Assembly: GCA_019931185.1 (NCBI GenBank)
Contig: JAINDK010000017.1
Location: 1-38,339 of the forward strand
DNA: 38,339 bases
DNA from: Bryobacter sp. CoA8 C33
GTDB lineage: Bacteria > Acidobacteriota > Terriglobia > Bryobacterales > Bryobacteraceae
Direction: 5' to 3'
Position 1 is the first letter of the stretch; the number at the start of each line of letters is the position of its first letter. Shown in pieces: positions 25,059-32,767 of the stretch. The translations under genes and the position numbers were made by a program. A model generated the notes under the pieces. It was not told where the DNA came from, did not search any database, and worked only from the letters and a program-made list of their open reading frames with translations.

Positions 25059-25952
25059 GTGATTATCGAAGAACAGCAACGGCCGCGGTACGCGCTTGCC
25101 GGGATACTGTTGTTGTTGAGTTTGTGGACGACGAGCGCGGCGGGGTCGAGAAGCGTCCATAACTTTTGGAACAATTTGCCACCGTTCCGTTTTGAACAAG
25201 ATGGAATGGAAATGTTCTCGGCGTTTCTCGATCCGGGAGCGTTGTGGGCGGGTCTGAGCTTTTCCCTGCCCCTAATACTGATTCTGCTGGCGCACGAGTT
25301 GGGACATTACTGCGCGTGCTTGTATTACGGCCTGGACGCGACGCTGCCATATTTTCTGCCGGTGCCGACGTTTATCGGGACGATGGGGGCATTTATCCGG
25401 ATCCGCTCGATCATTTACTCGCGGCGGATTTTGTTTGATGTGGGCTTGGCGGGGCCGCTGGCGGGCTTTGTGGTGCTGATGCCATTTCTGTTTTTCGGGG
25501 TGTGGATGAGCCGGGTTTCTCCGGCGGGCAGCCAGGGAGATCTGGTATTTGGAACGCCGCTGGTGATTGAACTGCTCGAGAAGGTATTCTTCCCGGGTGT
25601 GCCGGCGAAAGAAGTTTATCTGCATCCGATGGCGCGGGGGGCCTGGGTGGGGGTGTTTGCGACGGCGCTCAATCTGCTGCCGATCGGGCAACTGGATGGG
25701 GGCCATATTGTTTACGCGCTGTTGGGAAGGAGTGCGCGGTTGGTATCGCTCGCGGCGATCGCGGCGCTGGTACCGCTGGGATACTTTTATCCGCCTTGGT
25801 GGGGCTGGGCGATTGCGTTGTACTTTGCCGGGCGGAGGCACCCGCACATTTACGACAACACGCCGGTGAACGGGGTGCGGAAGGGGTTTGCGGCGCTGGG
25901 GCTGGCGCTATTCATCCTTTGTTTCATGGTGGCTCCGTTAGGCTATGAGTAA
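25059..25952 (+). CDS. Site-2 protease-like M50 membrane metallopeptidase
   Basis: The 297-aa membrane protein has HELGH (residues 79-83), the zinc site of M50 peptidases, inside a hydrophobic helix. The third ligand region is NLLPIGQLDGGH. About seven helices are predicted, with a short proline-rich loop carrying YFLPVPTFIGTMGAFIR, typical of the EGY1-like/S2P subgroup without a PDZ domain. It probably cuts membrane-embedded substrates such as regulators. It starts at GTG with TTGGAG just upstream, 9 bp after the HU stop, and the next gene follows after 3 bp. Confidence 0.9.
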   Translation: MIIEEQQRPRYALAGILLLLSLWTTSAAGSRSVHNFWNNLPPFRFEQDGMEMFSAFLDPGALWAGLSFSLPLILILLAHELGHYCACLYYGLDATLPYFLPVPTFIGTMGAFIRIRSIIYSRRILFDVGLAGPLAGFVVLMPFLFFGVWMSRVSPAGSQGDLVFGTPLVIELLEKVFFPGVPAKEVYLHPMARGAWVGVFATALNLLPIGQLDGGHIVYALLGRSARLVSLAAIAALVPLGYFYPPWWGWAIALYFAGRRHPHIYDNTPVNGVRKGFAALGLALFILCFMVAPLGYE

Positions 25953-25955
25953 ACG

Positions 25956-26702
25956 ATGAAGATCTCAGCGGCGATCATCACCTACAACGAGGAACGCAAC
26001 ATCGCGCGGGCGATCGAGAGCCTGCGCTGTTGTGATGAGATCGTGGTGGTGGACAGTGGGAGCAACGACCGGACGGTGGAGCTAGCCGAGAATCATGGGG
26101 CGCGGGTGGTGGAGACGTATTGGCGGGGTTACGCGGCGCAGAAGAACTTCGCCGCCGAGGCGTGCTCGCACGACTGGGTACTAAGCATCGACGCCGATGA
26201 AGCGCTGAGTGAATCGCTCGAGGGCGAGATCTGGCAGTTGAAGAAGAACGGCGCGCGCTTTGACGGGTATACGATGCCGCGGCTGGCGCAATATCTGGGG
26301 AGATGGATTTTGCATTCGGGGTGGTATCCGGACCGGAAGGTGAGGCTGTTTGACCGGCGAAAGGCCAAGTGGGTGGGGGATTATGTGCATGAGAGCGTGA
26401 TCGTAGAAGGGGCGGTGGGGGATCTGGAGACGAACCTGTTGCACTATACGTGTTCGAGCCTGAGCGAGCATTTGCGGACGATGGACCGTTATACAACGCT
26501 GGCGGCCGAGCAGATTGTGGCGCAGGGAAAAGCGGTAAGTTGGAGGAACCTGGCAATCGATCCGGCATGGACGTTTTTCCGGACCCTCGTGTTGAACCGG
26601 GGGTTTCTGGATGGGCCCGAGGGATTAGCCATCGCCTACATGGCCGGCATTTACACATTTTTAAAATACGCCAAGGCGAGAAACATGGCGCCGCAGCGAT
26701 GA
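25956..26702 (+). CDS. GT2-family glycosyltransferase (WaaE/KdtX-like)
   Basis: The 248-aa protein has the GT-A fold signature: ISAAIITYNEERNIARAIES, DEIVVVDSGSNDRT and WVLSIDADEALS, where the DAD acts as the DxD metal site. Residues after 105 (SGWYPDRKVRLFDRRKAKW, VHESVIVEG) match the WaaE/KdtX subgroup of lipopolysaccharide core glucosyltransferases. It is probably membrane associated through a C-terminal amphipathic region. The stop overlaps the following GT4 start by 4 nt (ATGA), so the two glycosyltransferases are coupled. Confidence 0.88.
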   Translation: MKISAAIITYNEERNIARAIESLRCCDEIVVVDSGSNDRTVELAENHGARVVETYWRGYAAQKNFAAEACSHDWVLSIDADEALSESLEGEIWQLKKNGARFDGYTMPRLAQYLGRWILHSGWYPDRKVRLFDRRKAKWVGDYVHESVIVEGAVGDLETNLLHYTCSSLSEHLRTMDRYTTLAAEQIVAQGKAVSWRNLAIDPAWTFFRTLVLNRGFLDGPEGLAIAYMAGIYTFLKYAKARNMAPQR

Positions 26703-27595
26703 AGATATTACTAGCTGATTCGAACTGGAAGATGCGCGGGGGACAGTGGCAGACGCTTTATCTTGCCGAGGGGCTGCGGGAGCGGGGCCATCAGGTGGTA
26801 CTGCTGCTGCGGCATGGTTCTCTGTTGTCGGAGCTGGCGCAGCGATCGGGACTGGAGACACGGGAGATCGGCCTGACTACGATGTTCGCGTTGAGCGGGC
26901 GGCAGGATGTGGTGCATGCGCAGGATGCGCATGCGCACACGCTGGCGGCGCTGGCTTCGCGGCGGCCATTTTTGGTGTCACGGCGGGTCGCCTTTGCCGT
27001 CCGGCCAGGTTGGTTTTCGACCAAGAAGTATCGGAAGGCGCGGGGCTATGTGGCGGTATCGGAAGCCGTGGGGAGGGAACTGCGCCGGGCTGGCATCGCG
27101 GGGGAGAAGATCCGGGTTGTCTATGATGGCGTGCCGGACATCGCTGCGTCCTCCCACAGCCGGACGATTCGGGGATTGAAAAGCGAAGATCCGGGCAAGC
27201 TGAATTGGCTGATGGAGGAGGCTTGCGGGCTGGCGGGCTTGGAGTTGGGGCTACATGAAAAATTGGCGCGGGCATTGAAGGATGGGCTAGCGTTTCTGTA
27301 TCTGAGTGAAAGTGAAGGGCTAGGCTCGGCGGTGCTGCTGGCGATGGCGGCGGGCATGCCAATCATCGCCAGCCGCACGGGTGGATTGGTGGAAGCGGTG
27401 GATGAGGGATTTTCGGGATTGCTTGTGCCGAATGAAAAAAAGGCGGTGGCGGCGGCGCTGGCGGCGCTGCGGGAAGATCGCAACCTTTCGTTGCGCTTCA
27501 GCGAGAACGCGCGGCGGCGCTATCTCAGCAAATTCACGCTGGACAACATGGTCGAGCGAACGTTAGACGCATACCGGGAGTTTGAGAATGAGTGA
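26699..27595 (+). CDS. Compact GT4-family glycosyltransferase
   Basis: The 298-aa protein is a short GT4 enzyme. It starts MKILLADSNWKMRGGQ and has HAQDAHAHTLAAL, VAVSEAVGRELRRAGI and VVYDGVPD in the N-domain. The C-terminal part has FLYLSESEGLGSAVLLAMAAGMP and SRTGGLVEAVDEGFSGLLVP. The middle of the C-domain, where GT4 enzymes usually show the G-x-G and KG nucleotide-binding strands, is compressed to about 60 residues. It may act with the preceding GT2 on a core oligosaccharide. The true start is ATG 26699; the frame runs on upstream without meaning. Confidence 0.82.
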   Translation: MKILLADSNWKMRGGQWQTLYLAEGLRERGHQVVLLLRHGSLLSELAQRSGLETREIGLTTMFALSGRQDVVHAQDAHAHTLAALASRRPFLVSRRVAFAVRPGWFSTKKYRKARGYVAVSEAVGRELRRAGIAGEKIRVVYDGVPDIAASSHSRTIRGLKSEDPGKLNWLMEEACGLAGLELGLHEKLARALKDGLAFLYLSESEGLGSAVLLAMAAGMPIIASRTGGLVEAVDEGFSGLLVPNEKKAVAAALAALREDRNLSLRFSENARRRYLSKFTLDNMVERTLDAYREFENE

Positions 27596-28415
27596 AGTGG
27601 AGCTAGTTACATTAGCGGCGGCACTGTTTGGGCTTTTGATCGGAAGCTTTCTCAATGTTTGCGTACACCGGATGCCGCGGGATTTGAGTGTGGTGCGGCC
27701 GCGGAGTTTTTGTCCGGCCTGCGAGAAACCGATTGCCTGGTATGACAACATTCCGCTGCTGAGTTATGTACTGCTTGGGGGAAAGTGCCGCGCATGCGAG
27801 GGGAAAATACCCTGGCGTTATCCGCTGGTGGAGTTGAGCACGGGGGTATTGTTCGCCGGGGGGGTGATGCACTACGGAGTCGATCCGCAGGCGTTGAAGT
27901 TCAGTATTTTCGCGGCACTGATCGTGGGACTGGTATTCATGGATTTTGAAGAGCGCATCCTGGCCGATGAAATGACATTAGGGGGGATGGTGTTTGGATT
28001 CGGGCTGAGCCTGTTTTTGCCGATGCCGCGATTCTTGGCGCATTTTCTTTTTCCGGCGGAATGGAGGGAGTCATACCTGAGCTTGCTCGAAAGCTTGGTG
28101 GGGGCAATTCCACCGGCGATGGGGCTGTGGCTGTTGGGAGAGCTATATTACCGGCTGCGGGGACGAGAGGGACTGGGGCTCGGGGACGTGAAGATGATCG
28201 CGATGATTGGGGCGTTCTACGGGTTGCAGGGGGCGATTGTGACACTGATGATCGGGAGCCTGCTGGGGTCGGTGGTGGGGCTGGTATTCATCTTTCTGTC
28301 GGGGAAGGATGCGGCTACGTATGAGTTACCTTTCGGATCGTTTCTGGGAGTTGGGGCGCTGATCGCGCCGCTGGCGTTAATCAAGGGAGAAGGTGGCCTC
28401 GTTGTACCATGGTGA
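27588..28415 (+). CDS. pilD: Prepilin peptidase (type IV, A24)
   Basis: The 275-aa membrane protein has the N-terminal GSFLNVCVHRMPR motif and a zinc-type domain with two CxxC pairs (FCPACEKPIAWYDNIPLLSY and CRACEGKIPWRYP). The aspartyl protease residues are in VFMDFEERILAD and GLGDVKM. It cleaves and N-methylates prepilins for type IV pili or type II secretion. The ATG at 27588 overlaps the GT4 stop by 8 nt; a TTG two codons earlier is possible. No pilin genes are nearby. Confidence 0.93.
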   Translation: MSEVELVTLAAALFGLLIGSFLNVCVHRMPRDLSVVRPRSFCPACEKPIAWYDNIPLLSYVLLGGKCRACEGKIPWRYPLVELSTGVLFAGGVMHYGVDPQALKFSIFAALIVGLVFMDFEERILADEMTLGGMVFGFGLSLFLPMPRFLAHFLFPAEWRESYLSLLESLVGAIPPAMGLWLLGELYYRLRGREGLGLGDVKMIAMIGAFYGLQGAIVTLMIGSLLGSVVGLVFIFLSGKDAATYELPFGSFLGVGALIAPLALIKGEGGLVVPW

Positions 28416-28421
28416 GTTGCC

Positions 28422-29222
28422 ATGCATGAGTTATTGGCGAGTCTGAGCCCGGGTTCGGAAGAATGGATTCTCGCCGAGAGTCTGAATCCACGGAATTTAC
28501 CGCGTCACATTGCCGTGATCATGGACGGCAACGGGCGGTGGGCAAAGCAGCGGAGGTTGCCGCGCATCGCGGGGCACAAGGCGGGAGTGGACAGTGTGCG
28601 GGAGATTACGGAGAGTTGTGCGCGGCTGGGGATTCGGGCGCTGACGCTGTATGCTTTTTCGACCGAGAACTGGAAGCGGCCGGGCATGGAAGTCGAGGCG
28701 CTGTGGCAACTGCTAAAGCTCTACCTTCGCAGTGAGCTTCCGACCTTGCAGAAGAACCGGGTGAAGTTACACGCCATTGGCCGAACCGAGGAATTGCCAT
28801 CGGCAGTAAAGCGGGAGTTGGAGTTTGTGATAGCGGCAACGGCTGAGAACGATGGGCTGCAACTAAATCTGGCATTGAACTACAGCGGGCGGGCCGAGAT
28901 CGTCGATGCGGTGCGGGCGATGATGTGGGATGGAGTGCGCCCGGAGGCGGTGGATGAAGGGTTGATCGAGCGGTACTTGGGGACGGCGGGCTTGCCTGAG
29001 CCGGATCTGCTGATTCGCAGTTCGGGAGAGATGAGGGTGAGCAATTTTCTGCTGTGGCAGATCGCTTATAGCGAGTTGGTGGTGTCGAGCACGCTTTGGC
29101 CGGATTTTCGCTGCCTGCATCTGCTCGAGGCATTGCAGGAATACCAGCGGCGGGAGCGGCGCTTCGGCGGGGTGGGAGAGGGGGAGCAGAAGGAAGTTCC
29201 GGTGGGCGTTGAGACGCGATGA
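28422..29222 (+). CDS. uppS: Undecaprenyl diphosphate synthase
   Basis: The 266-aa cis-prenyltransferase has RHIAVIMDGNGRWAKQR with the catalytic Asp35, GHKAGVDSVREI, TLYAFSTENWKRP, NLALNYSGRAEIVDA and the end LLIRSSGEMRVSNFLLWQ. It condenses isopentenyl diphosphate onto farnesyl diphosphate to make the C55 carrier lipid for peptidoglycan and O-antigen. About 20 extra residues precede the core. It starts 6 bp after the prepilin peptidase and overlaps cdsA by 4 nt, the classic uppS-cdsA pair. Confidence 0.95.
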   Translation: MHELLASLSPGSEEWILAESLNPRNLPRHIAVIMDGNGRWAKQRRLPRIAGHKAGVDSVREITESCARLGIRALTLYAFSTENWKRPGMEVEALWQLLKLYLRSELPTLQKNRVKLHAIGRTEELPSAVKRELEFVIAATAENDGLQLNLALNYSGRAEIVDAVRAMMWDGVRPEAVDEGLIERYLGTAGLPEPDLLIRSSGEMRVSNFLLWQIAYSELVVSSTLWPDFRCLHLLEALQEYQRRERRFGGVGEGEQKEVPVGVETR

Positions 29223-29995
29223 AACGTGTCCTGACGGCGGCCTGGCTGATTCCCTTCGGCACGTATAGCATCTTTTACGCCAATGAGCGTCTGTTCGTGG
29301 CGATTGTGGCGATGCTTGCGCTGTTCTGTTACCGGGAGTTGGCGCGGATGATCGAAGGGCACGGGTTTCAGGCATGGCCGTGGATGGGGGTGGTGCTGGG
29401 GCTGGGGTTGTTGGTTGCGCCGGAGCCGGGATGGACGGTGCTGCCGCTCTTGCCGGTGGTGGGGCTGGGGCTGGGTTTGCGGGCGGCTGACTTCAAAATT
29501 GGATTTGCCAGCGCGGGTGCCTACACGCTGGGGATCCTATATGTGTTTGGGGCCTGGCGTTGCGGGATTGGTTTACATGCCATCAGCGCGCATTGGCTTT
29601 TCTTCGCAGCGGCGCTGAATTGGGCGGGGGATGTGGCGGCCTACTATACGGGGCGCCGCCTGGGCCGGCGGAAGCTGGCGCCGTCGATCAGCCCTGGCAA
29701 GACCGTGGAGGGGGCGATTGGCGGGGTTTGCGCGAGTGTACTGTTCGGTTGTTTGTATCTGCCGCGAGTGCTGCCGGAAGTAAGCTTGGGGGAGGCGGCG
29801 GGGCTAGCGCTGGCCGGCAGCGTGGCGGGGCAGATAGGGGATTTGTGCGAGAGCGCGCTCAAGCGCGGGGCGGGACTGAAGGATAGCGGGGCGATGCTCG
29901 CGGGGCATGGCGGATGGTTGGACCGTTTGGATTCCAGTCTGTTCTCGATGCCCGTCGTATATTGGGCGTTGATGACTTTGCGTCACTGGAGCTGA
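29219..29995 (+). CDS. cdsA: Phosphatidate cytidylyltransferase
   Basis: The 258-aa membrane protein has about seven helices and the CdsA signature: NWAGDVAAYYTGRRLGRRKL, SPGKTVEGAIGG, GQIGDLCESALKRGAGLKD and GHGGWLDRLDS. It makes CDP-diacylglycerol from phosphatidate and CTP. The usual P in LPGHGG is Ala here (LAGHGG). In many bacteria dxr and rseP follow cdsA; here an O-methyltransferase starts 3 nt after the stop instead. Confidence 0.94.
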   Translation: MKRVLTAAWLIPFGTYSIFYANERLFVAIVAMLALFCYRELARMIEGHGFQAWPWMGVVLGLGLLVAPEPGWTVLPLLPVVGLGLGLRAADFKIGFASAGAYTLGILYVFGAWRCGIGLHAISAHWLFFAAALNWAGDVAAYYTGRRLGRRKLAPSISPGKTVEGAIGGVCASVLFGCLYLPRVLPEVSLGEAAGLALAGSVAGQIGDLCESALKRGAGLKDSGAMLAGHGGWLDRLDSSLFSMPVVYWALMTLRHWS

Positions 29996-29998
29996 AGA

Positions 29999-31033
29999 GT
30001 GAGCCTTCCGAATCCCGAGCCGGTTTTTTTTCTGATCGAGGCATTTCGCCGCAGCCAAGCACTGTTCACGGCGGTGGATCTGAAGATTTTTGATGCGCTC
30101 GAGGATGGGGCGCAGGGGGTGGGCCAACTGGCGGACCGGATTGAAGCGAACCCCGATGCGCTCGAGCGGCTGTTGAGCACGTGTGTGCATTTGGGTCTGC
30201 TCGACAAGGAGGGGGAGCTTTACCGGAATCCGCCGCTGGCGAGCGTGTATCTGTGCCGCCGCTCGCCGCAAGCGCTGGTTGGCTACATTGAGTATTCGCA
30301 GCGGGCGCTGTGGGCGCTGTGGGCCAAGTTACCGGATGCGGTGCGCGAGGGGAAGCACCGCTGGGAGCAGGTGTTTGGTGGGCAGGGGGAGCTGTTCTCG
30401 CACTATTACACGACCGAGGAAGACAAGCGGCGCTTTGTGATGGGGATGCATGCCTTCGGGCTGATCAGTTCGCCGCGGGTGGTGCGCGCGTTTGATCTTT
30501 CCGGCTTCCACAGACTAGTGGACCTGGGCGGGGCCACGGGACATTTGCCGATTGCGGCCTGCGAGGTTTATCCGCGACTGGCGGGCTGTGTGTTCGATCT
30601 GCCGAAGGTACTGAATGTAACAGAGGAGATCGTGGCCGGGGCTGGACTGAGCGGGCGAATCACGACGGCTGGGGGTGATTTTTTCACCGATCCGCTACCG
30701 GAGGCGGATCTGTACAGCCTCGGGAGAATCCTGCATGACTGGGGAGAGGAAAAGTGCCGCCTGTTGCTGAGCCGAGTTCATGAGGCCCTGCCGGCAGGCG
30801 GCGGATTGTTGATCGCCGAGAAAGTCCTCGATGAATCGGGCGTGCGGCCGCTCTGGGCGCTGCTACAATCGCTCAACATGCTGGTGGTCACCGAGGGGAA
30901 AGAGCGCAAGCTGAGTGAATATGAGCGGCTGCTGCGGGCGGCCGGGTTTTCGTCAGTGGAAGCGGTGGTGCTTGAGGATTCGCCGCTCGACGCGATACTG
31001 GCGCGCAAGAATTCAGGGCAAGCGGGAGGCTAG
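29999..31033 (+). CDS. SAM-dependent O-methyltransferase (acetylserotonin/COMT-like)
   Basis: The 344-aa protein matches small-molecule O-methyltransferases. It has an N-terminal dimerisation winged helix (about 10-90), then LVDLGGATGHLPIA (SAM loop), GGDFFTDPLPEADLY, RILHDWGEEKCRLLL with the catalytic-type His, and AGGGLLIAEKVLDE. The usual HDWxDEx appears as HDWGEEK. Substrate unknown; phenolic natural products, quinones or carotenoids are typical. It starts at GTG 3 nt after cdsA and ends the plus-strand run, overlapping the convergent gene by 4 nt. Confidence 0.87.
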   Translation: MSLPNPEPVFFLIEAFRRSQALFTAVDLKIFDALEDGAQGVGQLADRIEANPDALERLLSTCVHLGLLDKEGELYRNPPLASVYLCRRSPQALVGYIEYSQRALWALWAKLPDAVREGKHRWEQVFGGQGELFSHYYTTEEDKRRFVMGMHAFGLISSPRVVRAFDLSGFHRLVDLGGATGHLPIAACEVYPRLAGCVFDLPKVLNVTEEIVAGAGLSGRITTAGGDFFTDPLPEADLYSLGRILHDWGEEKCRLLLSRVHEALPAGGGLLIAEKVLDESGVRPLWALLQSLNMLVVTEGKERKLSEYERLLRAAGFSSVEAVVLEDSPLDAILARKNSGQAGG

Positions 31034-31341
31034 CGGGCGGGGTCGCGGCGATTCTTGCGCTGCTTGACGGACTCGTCCCACTTTTTCATCTGGTCGGGAG
31101 TCAGAACGCCAGCGAGCCGTTCACGGGTCTTCTGCTGAATCGACTTGACTTCGTCGCGAAGCGTACTATTCTTGCGGGCAGCCTGGAGAGCATCGCGCTG
31201 TTCCTTGAGGATAGCTTGGACCTTGGGGCGCTGCTCTTCGGACAGACCGAGTTCGTCGGCGAAGGCTCGGGCGTTGCTTCGGGGATTCTGGCCGAAGCAG
31301 AGGGTAGAGGCGAGCATGAGGATGAGGATCGTTGTCTTCAT
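31030..31341 (-). CDS. Small periplasmic Spy/CpxP-like protein
   Basis: The 103-aa protein has a signal peptide (MKTTILILMLASTLCFGQ). A helical domain follows with LGLSEEQRPKVQAILKEQRD and a second unit LAGVLTPDQMKKWDES. Two such L-(S/T)-x-x-Q-type units are typical of Spy/CpxP-like stress chaperones and metal-sensing relatives (LTxxQ motif). Function here is not certain. It converges on the methyltransferase with a 4-nt tail overlap. The ABC transporter gene ends 86 bp upstream on the same strand. Confidence 0.7.
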   Translation of the reverse strand: MKTTILILMLASTLCFGQNPRSNARAFADELGLSEEQRPKVQAILKEQRDALQAARKNSTLRDEVKSIQQKTRERLAGVLTPDQMKKWDESVKQRKNRRDPAR

Positions 31342-31426
31342 GACTGGTTAAACCCGGGCCAGTGGGCTTTGTTTCGCGGGAAATAGCCGACGGGAGTAAA
31401 GACTTTGTAAAAGTGGGGGAGGGGGG

Positions 31427-32206
31427 CTAGACCAGCGCGTACCGGCCTTCGTGGCAGACAACTTCGAGCCGGGTATTGAACAACTCGCTCAAGCGGCGGG
31501 AGGTCAACATGTCCTGCTTGGGGCCATCGGCGAGGATACGGCCTTCGTGGAGGAAGGCAACGCGCTCCATTTCCGGGAGGATGTCGCTCAGGTGGTGGGT
31601 GACGAGGACGATGGTGCGGCCCTGGCGGGCCTGGAGGCTGATGAGTTCATTCAAATGGCGTTGGGCGGCGAAGTCGAGGCTGGTGCCGGGTTCATCGAGC
31701 AGCAGGGCTTTGGGCTGGTGGACGAGGGCGCGGGCCAGGAGGATGCGGCGGGCTTCTCCGCTGGAGAGCTCGTCGGTCCAACGGTCGGCGAGATGGAGGA
31801 CGCCCATTTCGGCGAGGGCGGCGTCGGCGCGCTCCCGCATGGAGGGGGTGACCTCGTGGTAGGGCTCAATGACGATGCTATTGAAGAAGCCTCCAAGCAC
31901 CAATTCCCTGCCCCGGACGTCGCGGGTGGCGCGGGCCATCCAATCGTTGGAGACGATGCCGAGCCATTGGCGGAGTTCATCGAGATGCCAGCGGTCCTGC
32001 CCGTAGATGCGCACAAAGCTGTCAGGCCGCAAGAGCGGATACTCCTCGCGGGTGATCACCTTGAGCAAGGTGGACTTGCCACAGCCGTTAGGACCGAGGA
32101 TGGCGATGTGTTCGCCTTCCTCAATACGGAGAGAGAGGCCACGCAGGGCGGGCCTCTCTCCACGACAAACAGTAATGTTTTGGACTTCGAGTAAAGGCGC
32201 GGCCAC
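31427..32206 (-). CDS. ABC transporter ATP-binding protein
   Basis: The 259-aa ATPase has Walker A GPNGCGKST (residues 38-46), the signature LSSGEARRILLARAL, Walker B ALLLDEPGTSLD and the switch His in VTHHLSD. The sequence around RIYGQDRWHLDELRQWLGIVS resembles single-domain ModF/YlmA-type ATPases. No permease or binding protein is adjacent. It begins with GTG, whose first base is the last base of the peroxiredoxin stop (TAGTG), so it is coupled to that gene. Confidence 0.88.
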   Translation of the reverse strand: MAAPLLEVQNITVCRGERPALRGLSLRIEEGEHIAILGPNGCGKSTLLKVITREEYPLLRPDSFVRIYGQDRWHLDELRQWLGIVSNDWMARATRDVRGRELVLGGFFNSIVIEPYHEVTPSMRERADAALAEMGVLHLADRWTDELSSGEARRILLARALVHQPKALLLDEPGTSLDFAAQRHLNELISLQARQGRTIVLVTHHLSDILPEMERVAFLHEGRILADGPKQDMLTSRRLSELFNTRLEVVCHEGRYALV

Positions 32207-32754
32207 TAGAGCTTGCCCTTGCTCCTCGAGCAGGCGGTGACAGCACCGGTTACGTCGATAGCGGAACTGCCTTCCTCAATGTGAGTGATCTTACCGTCGA
32301 TGTCGACGACGAAGGTGGCACGGTTGGCGATGCCCCGGTCCTTCATGAGAATGCCATAGGCTTCGGCGGTTTTGCGCGTGGCGAAATCACTGCCGAAGGC
32401 AAAATCCGGCTTGATCACATTGTCTGCCCAATACTTGAGACTCGGGACGTTATCGGTGGAGAGGCCGATGACTTCAAAACCGAGATCTTTGAACTTTTGG
32501 ATACCAGCCTGGTATCCGGTCATTTCCTTCGTTCAACCACCGGTGAAGGCAGCAGGGAAGAAGGCGACAACGACGCCATTCTTGCCCTTGAAATCGGAGA
32601 GCTTGAAAGGTTTGCCTAGGGTGGTGGGCACGGAGAAATCCGGAGCGGCGTCGCCGACCTTCAAGTGCGTCTTGGGCGGCGCGGGCGCCTGCGCAAGCAA
32701 CCAGGAAGTGGAGGACACCGTCGCGGTGGTGAGGAGAAAGGATCGACGTTCCAT
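32206..32754 (-). CDS. Selenocysteine-containing peroxiredoxin (AhpC/TSA family), exported
   Basis: Read through one in-frame TGA (32533-32535), this is a 182-residue peroxiredoxin. It starts with a Tat-like signal ([22 protein letters not shown]), then [48 protein letters not shown], the catalytic Arg segment [11 protein letters not shown] and a C-terminal Cys in TACSRSKG. The TGA takes the place of the peroxidatic Cys at residue 74, completing the PxxxTxxC motif as P67...T71..U74. A hairpin suitable as a SECIS element lies 23 nt downstream. No other defect is present. It would reduce peroxides outside the cytoplasm. The alternative is a nonsense mutation. sel genes are not in the window. 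Confidence 0.8.
32499..32517 (-). promoter_or_regulatory. Putative bacterial SECIS element
   Basis: On the mRNA strand GGATACCA (32517-32510), loop GGC and TGGTATCC (32506-32499) form a perfect 8-bp hairpin. The loop starts 23 nt after the UGA and its first two bases are G. This agrees with the bacterial SECIS pattern as I know it: a loop about 16-37 nt from the UGA with G among its first two bases, bound by SelB. Confidence 0.7.
32533..32535 (-). other. In-frame UGA, proposed selenocysteine codon
   Basis: TGA on the minus strand replaces the codon of the peroxidatic Cys. The frame remains open on both sides, with conserved peroxiredoxin sequence before (FFPAAFTGG) and after ([10 protein letters not shown]). 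Confidence 0.75.
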
Positions 32755-32767
32755 AATGGAGATTATG
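32752..32767. promoter_or_regulatory. Near-symmetric divergent start region
   Basis: CATAAT-GGAG-ATTATG is a 6-bp inverted repeat. It contains the ATG of the peroxiredoxin (minus) and of the YfiT gene (plus). On each strand CATAAT lies exactly 7 nt before the other gene's ATG and resembles a -10 element, so one dyad may serve two leaderless promoters. Confidence 0.4.

Noticed and set aside
32206-32754. Peroxiredoxin as a pseudogene with a nonsense mutation
   Set aside because: The stop falls precisely on the catalytic Cys codon, the frame is otherwise intact and a SECIS-like hairpin lies at the right distance. Not excluded, but less likely.
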